Shown here in pieces: positions 21,530 through 31,223 of a DNA stretch of 64,000 bases. The stretch is taken from NCBI GenBank assembly GCA_000827325.1, contig KN832905.1, positions 58,242-122,241 on the forward strand, in the 5' to 3' direction. This stretch comes from Oidiodendron maius Zn. Its lineage: Eukaryota; Ascomycota; Leotiomycetes; Myxotrichaceae. A program made the position numbers and the translations under genes. Under the pieces are notes generated by a model. It worked only from the letters and a program-made list of their open reading frames with translations. It did not search any database and was not told the origin of the DNA. The first letter of the stretch is position 1; each line of letters begins with the position of its first letter.

Positions 21530-23397
21530 CTAAAATCAGGTTTACATGTGATAATTATGTTCGGCATGGGAGCCGAATAAACACTAGAGCTTTATAGATA
21601 GGACTAGACACAACCCTAGCAGTATTTTTATTGAGTTCCATAGCAGAAAGTGCTCACACTATTCGATATAGTGTATCCTGGATCGATGCTGTTCTACGCA
21701 CGAGCTCTGTGGTTTTCGACCCGACCCGAGACAATCTCCCAGTCAACGACTAGGGGCTTTAGGAACTATTCGATCCCTAAATTGGTGGATATTGGGCTTT
21801 GGGTCGCACTTGCTAGAGTAAGCAATAACTGTGATGGTATAGTGGAGATACTAATAAATTGCAGACTGCTTTTGAGCTAGTCGGCAGATACATGCCGTCG
21901 GTCAAATTCAATAGCATTGTGACTCTATTCCTGGCTGGATCCAAAAATGCGCAGAGTTTCTGCTGTTTTAGAACAGAGCCATGGCCTATCGTTCACCCTA
22001 GCAACCAAGCTGGATGGATGCAATCCGTTTGGCTTCAGCCATGCTTTCAAACCGGTTGATAACTTCTGCCTGGAGTATAGCTACTCCGTCCGTTTGGCGT
22101 CAGTTCGACCAACAGGAGACGACATAACGCAGTTGCCTGGTTGTGGTCTGAGGCTGTTGACATATTTATCATTCTAAGGACAATCGCTAGAGTGTATATT
22201 TTCCAGACAACTTCTGTTTCATTTCATGTCCCACAATCTCAGATATGTGTCTACATAATATTCTGAGAATATTCGATTTGGTATCGAAAAAATTGGGCCC
22301 AAATAGCCGGTCAATAAGCCTTGAGTGTGACCCTCTTTCATCTGCTCCAATTCTCCTTCCATGGGGATGAGGCCGATATTATTTCATTCAACACTAGCGA
22401 TCCTTCAGGAATACTACTTCGTACAGGCCCAAATAATCCAACCTTTTCCGTCCGTGCACCTCTCGAAGATTCCACAAAAACAAGGGATGTTAGCCAATGT
22501 ATACCTGAGAATTGCCAAGTTCTTGCTCTACTTGGTTAGAAAGCTCTTAGAAGCTCGGACTTCAAAGGTTGGATTATTCGGGCCTGTACGAAGTACGAAG
22601 TAAGCTGAATCAACAAGTAATTTGCTGGTGACTCTATGGCTCCTGACTGCTGCAGTCAGCTGAAATCATATTCAACGCTTTCGTGGGCACCATGTCGTTG
22701 CGTACCCGACTAGCAATAGGCCCTGCTCTAATGACCTCGATCAAGCCAATAAAGCTTTAGATGCCAAGGACTGCTAACATATCCCTAACCGCAAACAGTC
22801 ACTCATCAGACCATTCATGTTGCACCAGCGGAATTTCCGCCTCTGTTCAGATATAAACACTGCGGGGTCGGGGGATGCCGGTGTGCCGAAGGTCTTCTGT
22901 TCGTGCTGTCGCAGGAAAAGGGGCCCGCTCACGCCTTAGCAACAAGCACTCCTGTTTCGCTCAATTACAGCGATAACACCCGCCATTATACACCAGATCT
23001 ATCGCAAGACTTTGCATTCGTTTGAAATAGATATAACAAAGTGCTGCTAGAGCCACAAACCGAGGCAATGTGCTCTTCAAAGTTTCATTGCACTCAATAC
23101 AGCCACTCTCTTTCCATCTCCCCACCTCTGAATTCCGCGGCACAAGCTTTTGGAATTTCTGAAATTGAATCCAAGGCCCGCTTTTAAGCCTTTCCCGCTA
23201 ATCCGTGGGTTATGAAATTTGGGGAATGCACATGCCGATCGAAGCTACCGAAGTCAATTTGGCTTGCTCTGGGGTAGTTGCTTCTGCGAGGCCATCACTG
23301 CTGTCTTGTACTCCCAGCGATAAGATAATACATGAATCACCGTTTTAAATCCCAGCTGAAATCTATCCCGTCTCAAGACTGTATCATGCCATTGCTA
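21530..23397. other. Gene-poor region, right half
   Basis: No supported gene. Small plus-strand frames at 21859-22177 and 22321-22603 overlap each other in different frames and show no family motif. No tRNA or repeat was seen. Confidence 0.4.
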
Positions 23398-23811
23398 AAT
23401 GCACGGATCTATGATGTATGCCACTATGCGCTTGATGGGCTGTGCTGCATCCACTTCGAACAATAGGAACCACGTATTTTCCACAAAAGTGGATGCCGAC
23501 AGTTGCGAACCCGCAATCGCTGTGCAGCGCTGTCCGTCACATACAACCCTGTAAGCGCTTGATTCGTTTTCTACCAGGCTATTGTAACAGTAGTTTGCAC
23601 ACACCAACTGTTCTGTTTCGGCGCGGTGGTTACTAAAGTTGGTGGATATGTCGTGTGACAAGTTAGGTGAAGGGCGAGCGAACTCTCCCCCAAATATGCC
23701 ATAGCTCTGGGGACGTAAGAGGATAGGATAATCAATAGTCACTTTTTGCGGAGCTTTATATTTAATACCCTCCTCTCCCAATCTCCTCCGTGCCCAGTGT
23801 ATATTGTCCAT
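23398..23811 (-). CDS. Possible SnoaL/NTF2-like hypothetical protein
   Basis: A minus-strand frame of ~138 codons from the first ATG (23811-23809). The C-terminal two-thirds, with NHRAETEQLVCANYCYNSL and STFVENTWFLLFEVD followed by PIKRIVAYIIDPC, is reminiscent of fungal SnoaL/NTF2-like proteins, which end in a strand such as F-D-x-x-x-x-I-x-R-I-x-E-F-x-D. The N-terminal third does not fit, so an intron or different start may be missed. Weak call; it could be non-coding. Confidence 0.3.
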
Positions 23812-24676
23812 CAGAAGGGACAAGCGCGCGTAGGGTCTGGTGGGGAAGAAAAATCTTCCTTTTTCGACGCACGCTGTAGTAATCTCACGAGATAGCCGTT
23901 ATTGGGTGTCGGTAATTTTGTATGCGGGTTGAAGAGTTATCACTGTCAGCAACTCAGTACCCTGTTGGTACCGGTCCCCATTATATTTGTGGCTTGGTGC
24001 ATTTTCAGGGTACTCTTGTGGCGATCGCTATATCGACGAGGGCTGATCAGGGTTTTTACCCGAGATTGGAATTGCCGAATTAGCCCCTTTTCCCGACCAG
24101 CAGGAAAGGACCCCTTTATCTGCCCCTTTATCTCCAAATGATCGCCGGCTATGGCGCCCGAGAGCGGTAGAATTGAAATGAAATGCGGAGGATGCGGGGG
24201 TATTTGTGGAGCAGGGTTCCCTCCTGCCCCCTTGGTTGTACGGCGTTGGTGGCGGATTGGGACCAGTCTGACTGGCGGACGGCGGACGTCATTATTGTGT
24301 GGGATGGTTCTGATTTTGGAATGATTTGCGGTGTAGGATAACTCCTTCGACCCAGGTTGGGGAATGATGAACATCGCAGGAGTTACCCTATGAACAGAAT
24401 CTGGGAATGATGAGCATTGCACGGTGGGAGGGCATTTCATGAGTGAGGCAGTCATTTCCCACAGCGGCCTCCGTACCGCTGGTGAGATAGGAGTGCCGAG
24501 TATATAGCTACATCCAGGGCGGAAGTGCTTCCTGCGAACTATCAACACTTCCAGTCACTCCTTTAACTTTGCGCTCAAAATATTCTGTCGTTTCGACAAG
24601 CCACTCCTTTAGTACCTATCCATCTACGATTCTTTCCAGCTAACTTGCGCTTAACGTCCAACACCTACACAGCACC
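23812..24676. other. Intergenic/promoter region of the repeat protein gene
   Basis: A 200-codon minus-strand frame (23946-24548) covers most of this but is proline/arginine-rich with no motif and overlaps the promoter of the next gene, so I reject it as a gene. The leader just before 24677 is pyrimidine/A-rich as in a 5' UTR. Confidence 0.4.
24501..24507 (+). promoter_or_regulatory. TATA-like box of the secreted repeat protein gene
   Basis: TATATAG about 170 bases before the ATG at 24677, followed by C/T-rich sequence. Position and motif suggest a core promoter with a ~140-base leader; inference only. Confidence 0.3.
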
Positions 24677-25894
24677 ATGAAGTTCCTCGCTTTCTCCACG
24701 GCTTTTGCCCTCTCTTCACAGGTCCTCGCCGCGCCTGTCCTGCTGGACAGCGTTCTTCCCGAAGTCGGTGGAGTCACTGGCACTGTTGAGAACGTTGTCT
24801 CATCTGTGGAGGGGACTGTGGGCAGTCTTGCAGGTCCAGTCGTAGACCCGGTCATCGGATCTGTCGCTGGACGTGATGTTGTCGATGGGGTCACTGGTAC
24901 TGCTCTGAACGTCGTCTCATCTGTGGAGGGAACTGTTGGTGGTCTTGTAGGCCCCATTGCAGGCCCAATCGTTGACCCGGTCGTCGGATCTGTCGCTAGA
25001 CGTGATGTTGTCGATGGGGCCACCGGTACTGCTCTGAACGTCGTCTCATCTGTGGAGGGGACTGTTGGCGGCCTTGTAGGCCCCATTGCAGGTCCAATCG
25101 TTGACCCAGTCATTGGATCTGTCGCTAGACGTGATGTTGTCGATGGGGTCACTGGTACTGCTTTGAACGTCGTCTCATCTGTGGAGGGGACTGTTGGTGG
25201 TCTTGTAGGTCCAATCGTTGACCCGGTTATTGGATCTGTTGCTGGGCGTGATGTTGTCGATGGAGCTGTGTCCCAGGTCGGCTCTACCCTGACCGTTGTC
25301 CAGACGCTCCAGGGCAATGTTCAGAACGAGCTCAGCTCTATCCGTATGATCTCCATGTCACAAGTTTTCGAGATATCAACTAACAAGCCTGGCAGTCTCT
25401 GCTGTTCAAGGTGACAGCACCCTTAGCGTTGTCCCCACCGTCCTCGCTGGTCTCCAGAGCATCACTTCCGCATTCCAGACTGCCCAGGGCGGCATCTCCC
25501 TCTCCAACACCCCTCTTGTCGGTGATGATGTTACCTCTCTCACCTCCACTCTCCAGATTCTGCAAGTCTTGGTCCCCAACATCCAGTCCACTCTCGGCTC
25601 GGCAGTCTCTGCCCTTCCTGCAAGTAAGTTTCTACATACTACATGCCTAGATATGAGCCAAACGATTAATCGTCGATAGATGCCAAGTCGCTGGTCGCTG
25701 GTGATGTGTCTAACGTCCTGAACCTCGTCACCCCCACTGTTCAACCCATCGTCAACTTCGCCATGAGCAGCGTCAGCACTCTGACTGCCGGCGCTCCAGA
25801 AATCCAATCTCTCGCCAACGGAGTCATCACCTCTGTCAACAGCCTGCTGGCTCCTCTTGGTGGTGTCTTGGAGAGTCTCGGATTGGGACTGTAA
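24677..25894 (+). CDS. Secreted tandem-repeat protein with dibasic-type sites
   Basis: Three exons, 24677-25343, 25396-25623 and 25680-25894, with introns of 52 and 56 nt, join in frame to 369 residues. A signal peptide (MKFLAFSTAFALSSQVLAAP) is clear. Residues ~28-200 are tandem units of 43 residues with the core DVVDGVTGTALNVVSSVEGT and VGPIVDPVIGSVARR. The unit boundaries read GRD, RRD, RRD, GRD, so two of four carry an Arg-Arg site that a Kex2-type protease could cut. The C-terminal third is a Ser/Thr/Leu/Val-rich helical region (TLTVVQTLQGNVQNELSSIR; VNFAMSSVSTLTAG) without repeats or a GPI signal. I recognise no named family. Possibilities: a cell-wall/surface protein or a Kex2-processed repeat precursor. 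Missing either intron would truncate the protein. Confidence 0.8.
24764..25262 (+). repeat. 129-bp coding tandem repeat
   Basis: Copies of the CGTGATGTTGTCGATGG boundary begin at 24872, 25001, 25130 and 25247, giving spacings of 129, 129 and 117 bp; the last spacing lacks the four codons GPIA. A diverged partial unit precedes the first. Identity between the 129-bp units is very high, implying recent duplication or gene conversion. Confidence 0.85.
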
Positions 25895-27136
25895 GGGGCA
25901 GAGTTGAAGTGCGACTACTAGGATCCTGTGAGGTGACTAGTGGAGATCCGGTATGAGGTGGTGATGTTATCCCTTACAATGTAAATTATTTTAGCGAGTA
26001 GGAGATGTGAGATTTTCGACATAAAGCAATATTAAAGTTATCGTGCTTTAAAAAAAATTAGAAATTTATGAATAATGGTCATGTCGGTCGCTTAATTTTT
26101 GCAATCGCTCTTGACAAGAGAAGTAATGAGATGAGCAACTTTAGCTGATCACGCAAAAGTAGATTATCTCGATTGTTGACTTTCAGCTCATGATACGCTG
26201 GCAGTAAATTGTAAAAGTTAGATCAACGCCGGAAGGAACTTTGTGTAATTCTTTGAAGCGTATCCAAGAAAGGTGTGATTCTAACCTGCTAGAGGAAGGT
26301 TACTAAGCTATAGTTACATTAGAGCATTTGAAGACGCCTGCGAGTGTTCGCCACTAAAACTCGGCTCGGGCCTACAAGCCGATTGCCGCTAAACCGAACC
26401 CGCCACTACAACGCCGGTTGACCGAACGTGTGTGCCCAACAAGGACAATGCGTACCTCGGTACGAGGTTTGTCTGTTCTTACCCATAATACGGGTTATAA
26501 GATTATAAGCACCTCTTTTTTGTTTTTTTCTTTGTTTTTTCGACTAGTGTCTCGTATATAGTTGCCTTTGCCAAGCGGAATATAACCGCACCATTCATAG
26601 TTACTTACAAGCACCTGCAACTTTTGGAACGCCCGATATCTTTGACCAATCCTACATCTCATTGCTTTTTGCATGGCAATGCGCCGCGCCTCAGTCAGGC
26701 AGTACGCTGGGATAAGAGGACCGCACCGTTTTCTTGTAGTGTTTTGGATGGATAACTACAGCTTCTGAATAAATTTTGGACACGAGTCAGTCACAATTCA
26801 CCCTATTGGAGATTGTGCTCCGACCCCTTCGCCCCAACTTTCCAGACTCAATTGCCACGAAGGGACCATACTTTGCGGGTCTTTGATAATTGAATTGCCG
26901 CGAATGTGGACCATACTCTGCGGGGTTTTGATAATTCACTTCAATTCTGGATTAGCCTCGCATGGAGCTATCCAAGCACTGCCCGTGCGGGGCGAAAGGC
27001 GTTATTACACCCCAGGTCTTGTCGAACATCTTATATGTGCTCAAAGGTCTACAAGCACTTGAACATATCTTGCTTCACACTCAGATTTAAGAGCGATAGA
27101 TATAAAATACGATTTTTGCTTCAGAATTCTGCCGTC
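25895..27136. other. Intergenic, no supported gene
   Basis: Spacer holding the 3' end of the repeat gene and the promoter of the ethylene-forming-enzyme homologue. A short duplication is visible: ACCATACTTTGCGGGTCTTTGATAATT at ~26868 recurs with small changes at ~26910. No gene seen; the open frame that extends upstream of 27137 is likely untranslated. Confidence 0.45.
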
Positions 27137-28430
27137 ATGGAAGGTACTCTATCTCTTTCGGCTTCTGTACAAGACCTGGCTTCAACAATGCCACCAAACT
27201 ACGTTGCTAGGGTTGGACATCTGCAGACCTTCGATCTCCCTGAACAAGTGACAGGAACAGCAACTGATCGCGAGTTGGGTAAAGCCATCATCAACGCCTG
27301 GCGTCGGGACGGAATCCTGCAAATCACAATGGATCCAAAGCAAGCGGCCCTCCTCGAGGAAGCAGTCGTTGCCAGTAAACGCTTCTTCCGTAAACCACAT
27401 AAGGAGAAGGCAGCTTGCATCGATTCTCAGAGTTATTCGGGATACATCGCGTCTGGAGAGGAAGTGACCGACGGTATTGCCGACTACTCTGAAATTTTCA
27501 CAGTGACAAAAGACCTCGATCTCGCTGAGCCAAGGGTGAAAGCAAAGTGGCCGTGCCATGGCCGATGCCCTTGGCCAGATATAGAAATGAAAGCCCCGAT
27601 GCAGGCATACATAGATTACCTCGGGAAGAGTGGCGAAAAAATGCTCCAGCTTATCGAGTATGGCTTAGAAGTGGAACCAGGGTCTTTAACCAAATACACC
27701 AAGGATGGATGGCACCATATGCGCATTCTTAGGCACGTTCTCTACAAGTGACTAGTCAATACGGCTGGATTCTGGCTGACCGCTTAAATGTTAGGTTTCC
27801 CGCTACAAATAATACAACAGACGAAGGCCGTGGCATTGGCTCACATACTGACTACGGTCTCCTCGTAATTGCTGCTCAGGATGACGTTGGAGGTGAGCGT
27901 GCTTTTAATCTCTAGAAAGAGAATTGCATACTTACACAAATTGCAGGCCTGTTTATCCGTCCTCCGTACCAAGGAGAGGAATACGCAAACTGGGAGCGAA
28001 GCACAGCAGGACTGAAAGAAGACGATGACGGTTGGGTATATGTTCCGCCAGTGCCAGGCGTTTTCACAGCTTTCCCAGGTTAGTAGTATAAATACATCCA
28101 CAAATATTTGCGCAACCTGACAAGCGGACAAAAGGAGACATGATGCAATACATTACCAATTCATATCTCCCATCCACCCCCCACAAAGTTGGGCTCAATA
28201 CACGCGAGAGGTTCGCATTCGCCTACTTCCACGAACCCAGCTTTCAAGCTGTCATGAAGCCGCTGAAAGGGTTCGATGCCGGCCAGCTACCCAAAGAGGG
28301 TATTCATTATGGCACGCATTTTACCAATATGTTCCTGCGAAACTATCCAGACCGTATAACGACAGAGCGGCTTATTGCGGAAAATAGGCAGAGCCTTCTA
28401 ACTACGTCTGAATTGAGGTCAATGCTTTGA
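27137..28430 (+). CDS. efe: Ethylene-forming enzyme homologue (2-oxoglutarate/Fe(II) dioxygenase)
   Basis: Four exons: 27137-27732, 27795-27892, 27947-28078, 28135-28430, giving 373 residues. The sequence tracks bacterial ethylene-forming enzyme (EFE) closely: LQTFDLPEQVTG at 29-40, SGYIASGEEVT at 101-111, DGWHHMRILR at 190-199, SHTDYGLLVIAAQDDVGGL at 215-233, STPHKVGLNTRERFA at 289-303, HYGTHFTNMFLRNYPDRIT near the end. Fe ligands are His216, Asp218 and His292; Arg301 should bind 2-oxoglutarate. The GEEVT segment and the Arg in HHMR match the arginine-binding residues of Pseudomonas EFE; its Cys317 is replaced here by Asn345. Role: oxidation of 2-oxoglutarate with arginine to ethylene, succinate and related products, cytosolic; whether ethylene or only the hydroxylation side reaction dominates is not readable. 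The first intron appears to be GC-AG. Confidence 0.88.
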
Positions 28431-29588
28431 TCTGCGCTGCTTAGATGACTTTCTTTACATTCTCTCTCTAGGTCTACAGCTTAGTTATATCGCACTTAAC
28501 ATGTCATTCTTTACACCTTGTGAAGGAAACTACCCTTGAAGTATCTTCCTTTAACGTCATTGATATTCCACCTTTGAGCGGCCATGCTTGATTTTAGAAG
28601 TGACTGTCTTGGTAATATTTTCTAGTTGTTTGTCCGCATACTGGGTGAATTGAATTGTACTAGTCAGTATCTTGAAGTATATGGGGCCATCAAAGTTATC
28701 GAGGCACAACGGTAGTTGTCAAAAGGCTTACCTCTCAAAGGATGTTGTGGGCGTCGGTAAACGTGAAACTGTGTGACAAAGATCTCATATTCTCTTCAAG
28801 CCTTCAAGACTGCATATGTATTTTTGAATTTCATCAATTTCGCTTTACACCTGTTTGAATGTTATTGGTTATATAACGGTCCCCAATGACCGCCTTTGGC
28901 GATGACATAGAAGCTTGAAACGAGGCTATTGGCAACGACGGGCTTGTTAAGTGTTACATTCAACGGGTATGTTTTATGCGAGTATTTCGAAGCGGAGTAC
29001 GGCGAAGAAAATGGTGATATGTGATACGAATCCCATTATCCATGACGACGAGGAAACAACTGAGAGATCTGACATGCTAGGTTCAAGCCCAGTCACCTCA
29101 AAACCCTGCGCTCTGCACGCGTCTCATGGTGTACCTGCTTCTAAAGGTATACTTATTATCTCAGCAATATTTAACCTGAAACTAAAAAGATTGTCTACCG
29201 AATAGAACCCAAGGCTTGACGTTTAAACTAGAAGTGATAGCCTATAGGCTGCTCGGAGGTACTAGTCCGAAAGTAAAATTTCTCCTAAGGTAAGTTACAC
29301 GATCTCTAGATTATTAATATTAGATGCATCACGACTAGTATTTTCGATCCGATCCCACCCTGGATCATAATATACTCCATTACCAATGGTAAGGAAGGAG
29401 GGCGGCAACAGCATGATCAAAGATACACCGAGCCGAGGAAGCTTATTCATACTATACGCGGGCGGACTGAGTTTGGAAGCCGTTCCCGCCGTCAGTCGTG
29501 AATATAAACCTCATCGGTCCAAACATATCAAACATTGTACAAGGAACCTTGTTAGAAAATACAACTTTCTATTTGACGCATAGATATC
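28431..29588. other. Intergenic, no supported gene
   Basis: AT-rich spacer. An 84-codon plus-strand frame at 28951-29205 has no recognisable content. The last 70 bases are the leader of the NmrA-like gene. Confidence 0.4.
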
Positions 29589-30533
29589 ATGGCTTCTATC
29601 AAGATCATAGTCTTCGGTCCAACGGGCAAAGTGGGCTCCGCCACCGCTCGATATGCCCGCCAGCAGGGCGCAAAGATCATTCTAGCGATGCGCGATCCTC
29701 AGAAGCCTATTCCGGGTCTCACCCCAGAACAAGAACTAGAAGGCGGATATGAAAGGATTCAAGCAGATCTCGCAAACCCAGACTCTATTTCTGCGGCGGT
29801 CAACGCCACCGGGGCCACGCGAGCTTTTATTTACGTTGCTTTCGGTACTGCCGATCACATGAAATCGAGCATTACGGCGCTCAAGTCCGCTGGTGTTGAA
29901 TTCGTCGTCCTTTTAAGCAGCTGGGCTGTCCAAGGTGACCTTAGGTCTATACAACCGAACGAATTTGTGGCCTGGACTCATGCGCAAGTTGAGATCGGTC
30001 TTGAGGAAGTGTTTGGCGTGAATGGCTTTGCGGCTGTACGGCCCGCGTTTTTTGCCAGTAACGCACTATGGTACAAACGAATGATCTCAGAGGGTGAGGT
30101 GAAGATGGCGTATCCAAATGCCGAATTCGATTGGATCTCGCCTGAAGACATTGGCGGGATTTGCGCCACACTTCTAGCAAGAGGATCGCAAGGTGTTGAA
30201 AGCTCAAGCGATGGGAATGCTGTGTTCCTGTGTGGTCCTGAAAAGCTCTCTCAGAGAGATGCTATCGGCGTTCTTGGAAGAGTAATTGGAAAGGATCTCA
30301 AAGTTACAGAGCTTGATGCGCAGGCAGGTTTGGAGACGTTCGTGAAGTTGGGGCTGCCTGAACCTGTCGCTAAGGAGCTGATTGGAACCTTGGCAAAAAG
30401 AGATAAAGAAGGTACTATGTTTGGGAGCCCTATGTATGAGAGAGCGGTGGGAAATGTTGAGGAGTATATGGGGCAGAAGCCCATGAGATTCGAGGAGTGG
30501 GTCGAACTGAACAAGCCGGCCATTGACGCCTGA
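29589..30533 (+). CDS. NmrA-like NAD(P)-binding protein
   Basis: Intronless, 314 residues. The N-terminus IKIIVFGPTGKVGSATARYA carries the glycine-rich dinucleotide motif (GPTGKVG) of atypical short-chain dehydrogenases of the NmrA/NAD(P)H-binding group (PF05368/PF13460). VVLLSSWAVQGD and AVRPAFFASNALWY match the central strand and the substrate-pocket loop of that group, and DWISPEDIGGICATLL is the usual strand before the C-terminal helices. Members are redox-sensing regulators or small-molecule reductases in the cytosol; which one cannot be told. The neighbour upstream is the EFE homologue, ~1.2 kb away and in the same direction, but nothing links them functionally. Confidence 0.85.
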   Translation: MASIKIIVFGPTGKVGSATARYARQQGAKIILAMRDPQKPIPGLTPEQELEGGYERIQADLANPDSISAAVNATGATRAFIYVAFGTADHMKSSITALKSAGVEFVVLLSSWAVQGDLRSIQPNEFVAWTHAQVEIGLEEVFGVNGFAAVRPAFFASNALWYKRMISEGEVKMAYPNAEFDWISPEDIGGICATLLARGSQGVESSSDGNAVFLCGPEKLSQRDAIGVLGRVIGKDLKVTELDAQAGLETFVKLGLPEPVAKELIGTLAKRDKEGTMFGSPMYERAVGNVEEYMGQKPMRFEEWVELNKPAIDA

Positions 30534-30848
30534 TGTTCGCGATGAGTGGTTAAACTGCTTATATCTTGGGCCTTTAAGTAATCGTGTCCGGAAATCCCCC
30601 TTGTCATGAGTTGCTCTAACTTAGTATGAAAATATAAAACTTTATGGTTATCCGTGTGTGTTTTGGAACCAAGGATATAGTAATATAGATCGTTCGGGCC
30701 ATTACTCTTCCGAGCACTTTTATTTTGTTTAATTTGTAAAAATACAGAGTTGAGAGTAACGGGCACCCATACAGCAGTTATATTGGTGGATTTATTCAAC
30801 CGCTCATCGCCTCGCGGATTGATTGAGAAAGCTGCTGGCCCGAGAATA
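30534..30848. other. Convergent 3' intergenic region
   Basis: Spacer between the tail-to-tail NmrA-like and DUF4267-like genes. AT-rich, likely holding both polyadenylation regions; nothing else seen. Confidence 0.5.
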
Positions 30849-31223
30849 TCAATCCTTCTTTATATTTAATCTCCTGAGCGAGACGAGTCCAAGCCCGAAA
30901 AACGCAAGCCCACCTCCTCCAAGTGCGACCGCTATTCTCATGCCTATACTTCCATCCAAAAGACCCAGTGCCACGGCCACAATATCTAACGTATCGGCAG
31001 CCATACCTGCCAACAATGCCCCTCTGATACTCTCATCTGACGACGCTGAGTACAGCAGGGCACCCAACACTGCATCACGGGAGGCCCATAGTCTATTAGA
31101 GATTATTGAAGAAGTTGGTGCCGGATGTCCCATCAACTGTGCCGTTTGGCTCGGGCCAAGAAAGCCTACGACACCGACAGTCATGCGCAGTGCGGAAAGG
31201 AGAGTGATAGCAAGTCCTGACAT
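30849..31223 (-). CDS. Small DUF4267-like integral membrane protein
   Basis: From the ATG at 31223-31221 the protein is 124 residues; the frame stays open upstream, but that stretch is not membrane-like and is probably leader. It has about four hydrophobic helices: SGLAITLLSALRMTVGVVGF, then a loop with GPSQTAQLMG, RLWASRDAVLGALLYSA, GALLAGMAADTLDIVAVALG and a C-terminal GGGGLAFFGLGLVSLRRL. The R-x-x-x-x-R-D-x-x-L-G plus A-x-x-x-D pattern fits DUF4267 (PF14087), small membrane proteins of unknown function found in fungi and bacteria. Ends in a basic cytosolic tail (RRLNIKKD). Confidence 0.7.
   Translation of the reverse strand: MSGLAITLLSALRMTVGVVGFLGPSQTAQLMGHPAPTSSIISNRLWASRDAVLGALLYSASSDESIRGALLAGMAADTLDIVAVALGLLDGSIGMRIAVALGGGGLAFFGLGLVSLRRLNIKKD

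Noticed and set aside
23946-24548. 200-codon minus-strand frame
   Set aside because: Pro/Arg-rich text without domains, lies in the promoter of the repeat protein gene.
24640-25317. 225-codon Thr/Pro-rich minus-strand frame opposite the repeat gene
   Set aside because: It is the antisense reading of the GTC/GAC-rich repeats; the plus strand has the signal peptide and introns.
29080-29110. Possible tRNA T-arm (AGGTTCAAGCCC)
   Set aside because: No matching A box, anticodon stem or acceptor stem at proper spacing.
24600-30600. Secondary-metabolite cluster around the EFE homologue
   Set aside because: No backbone enzyme, transporter pairing or cluster regulator is present; the neighbours have no evident link.
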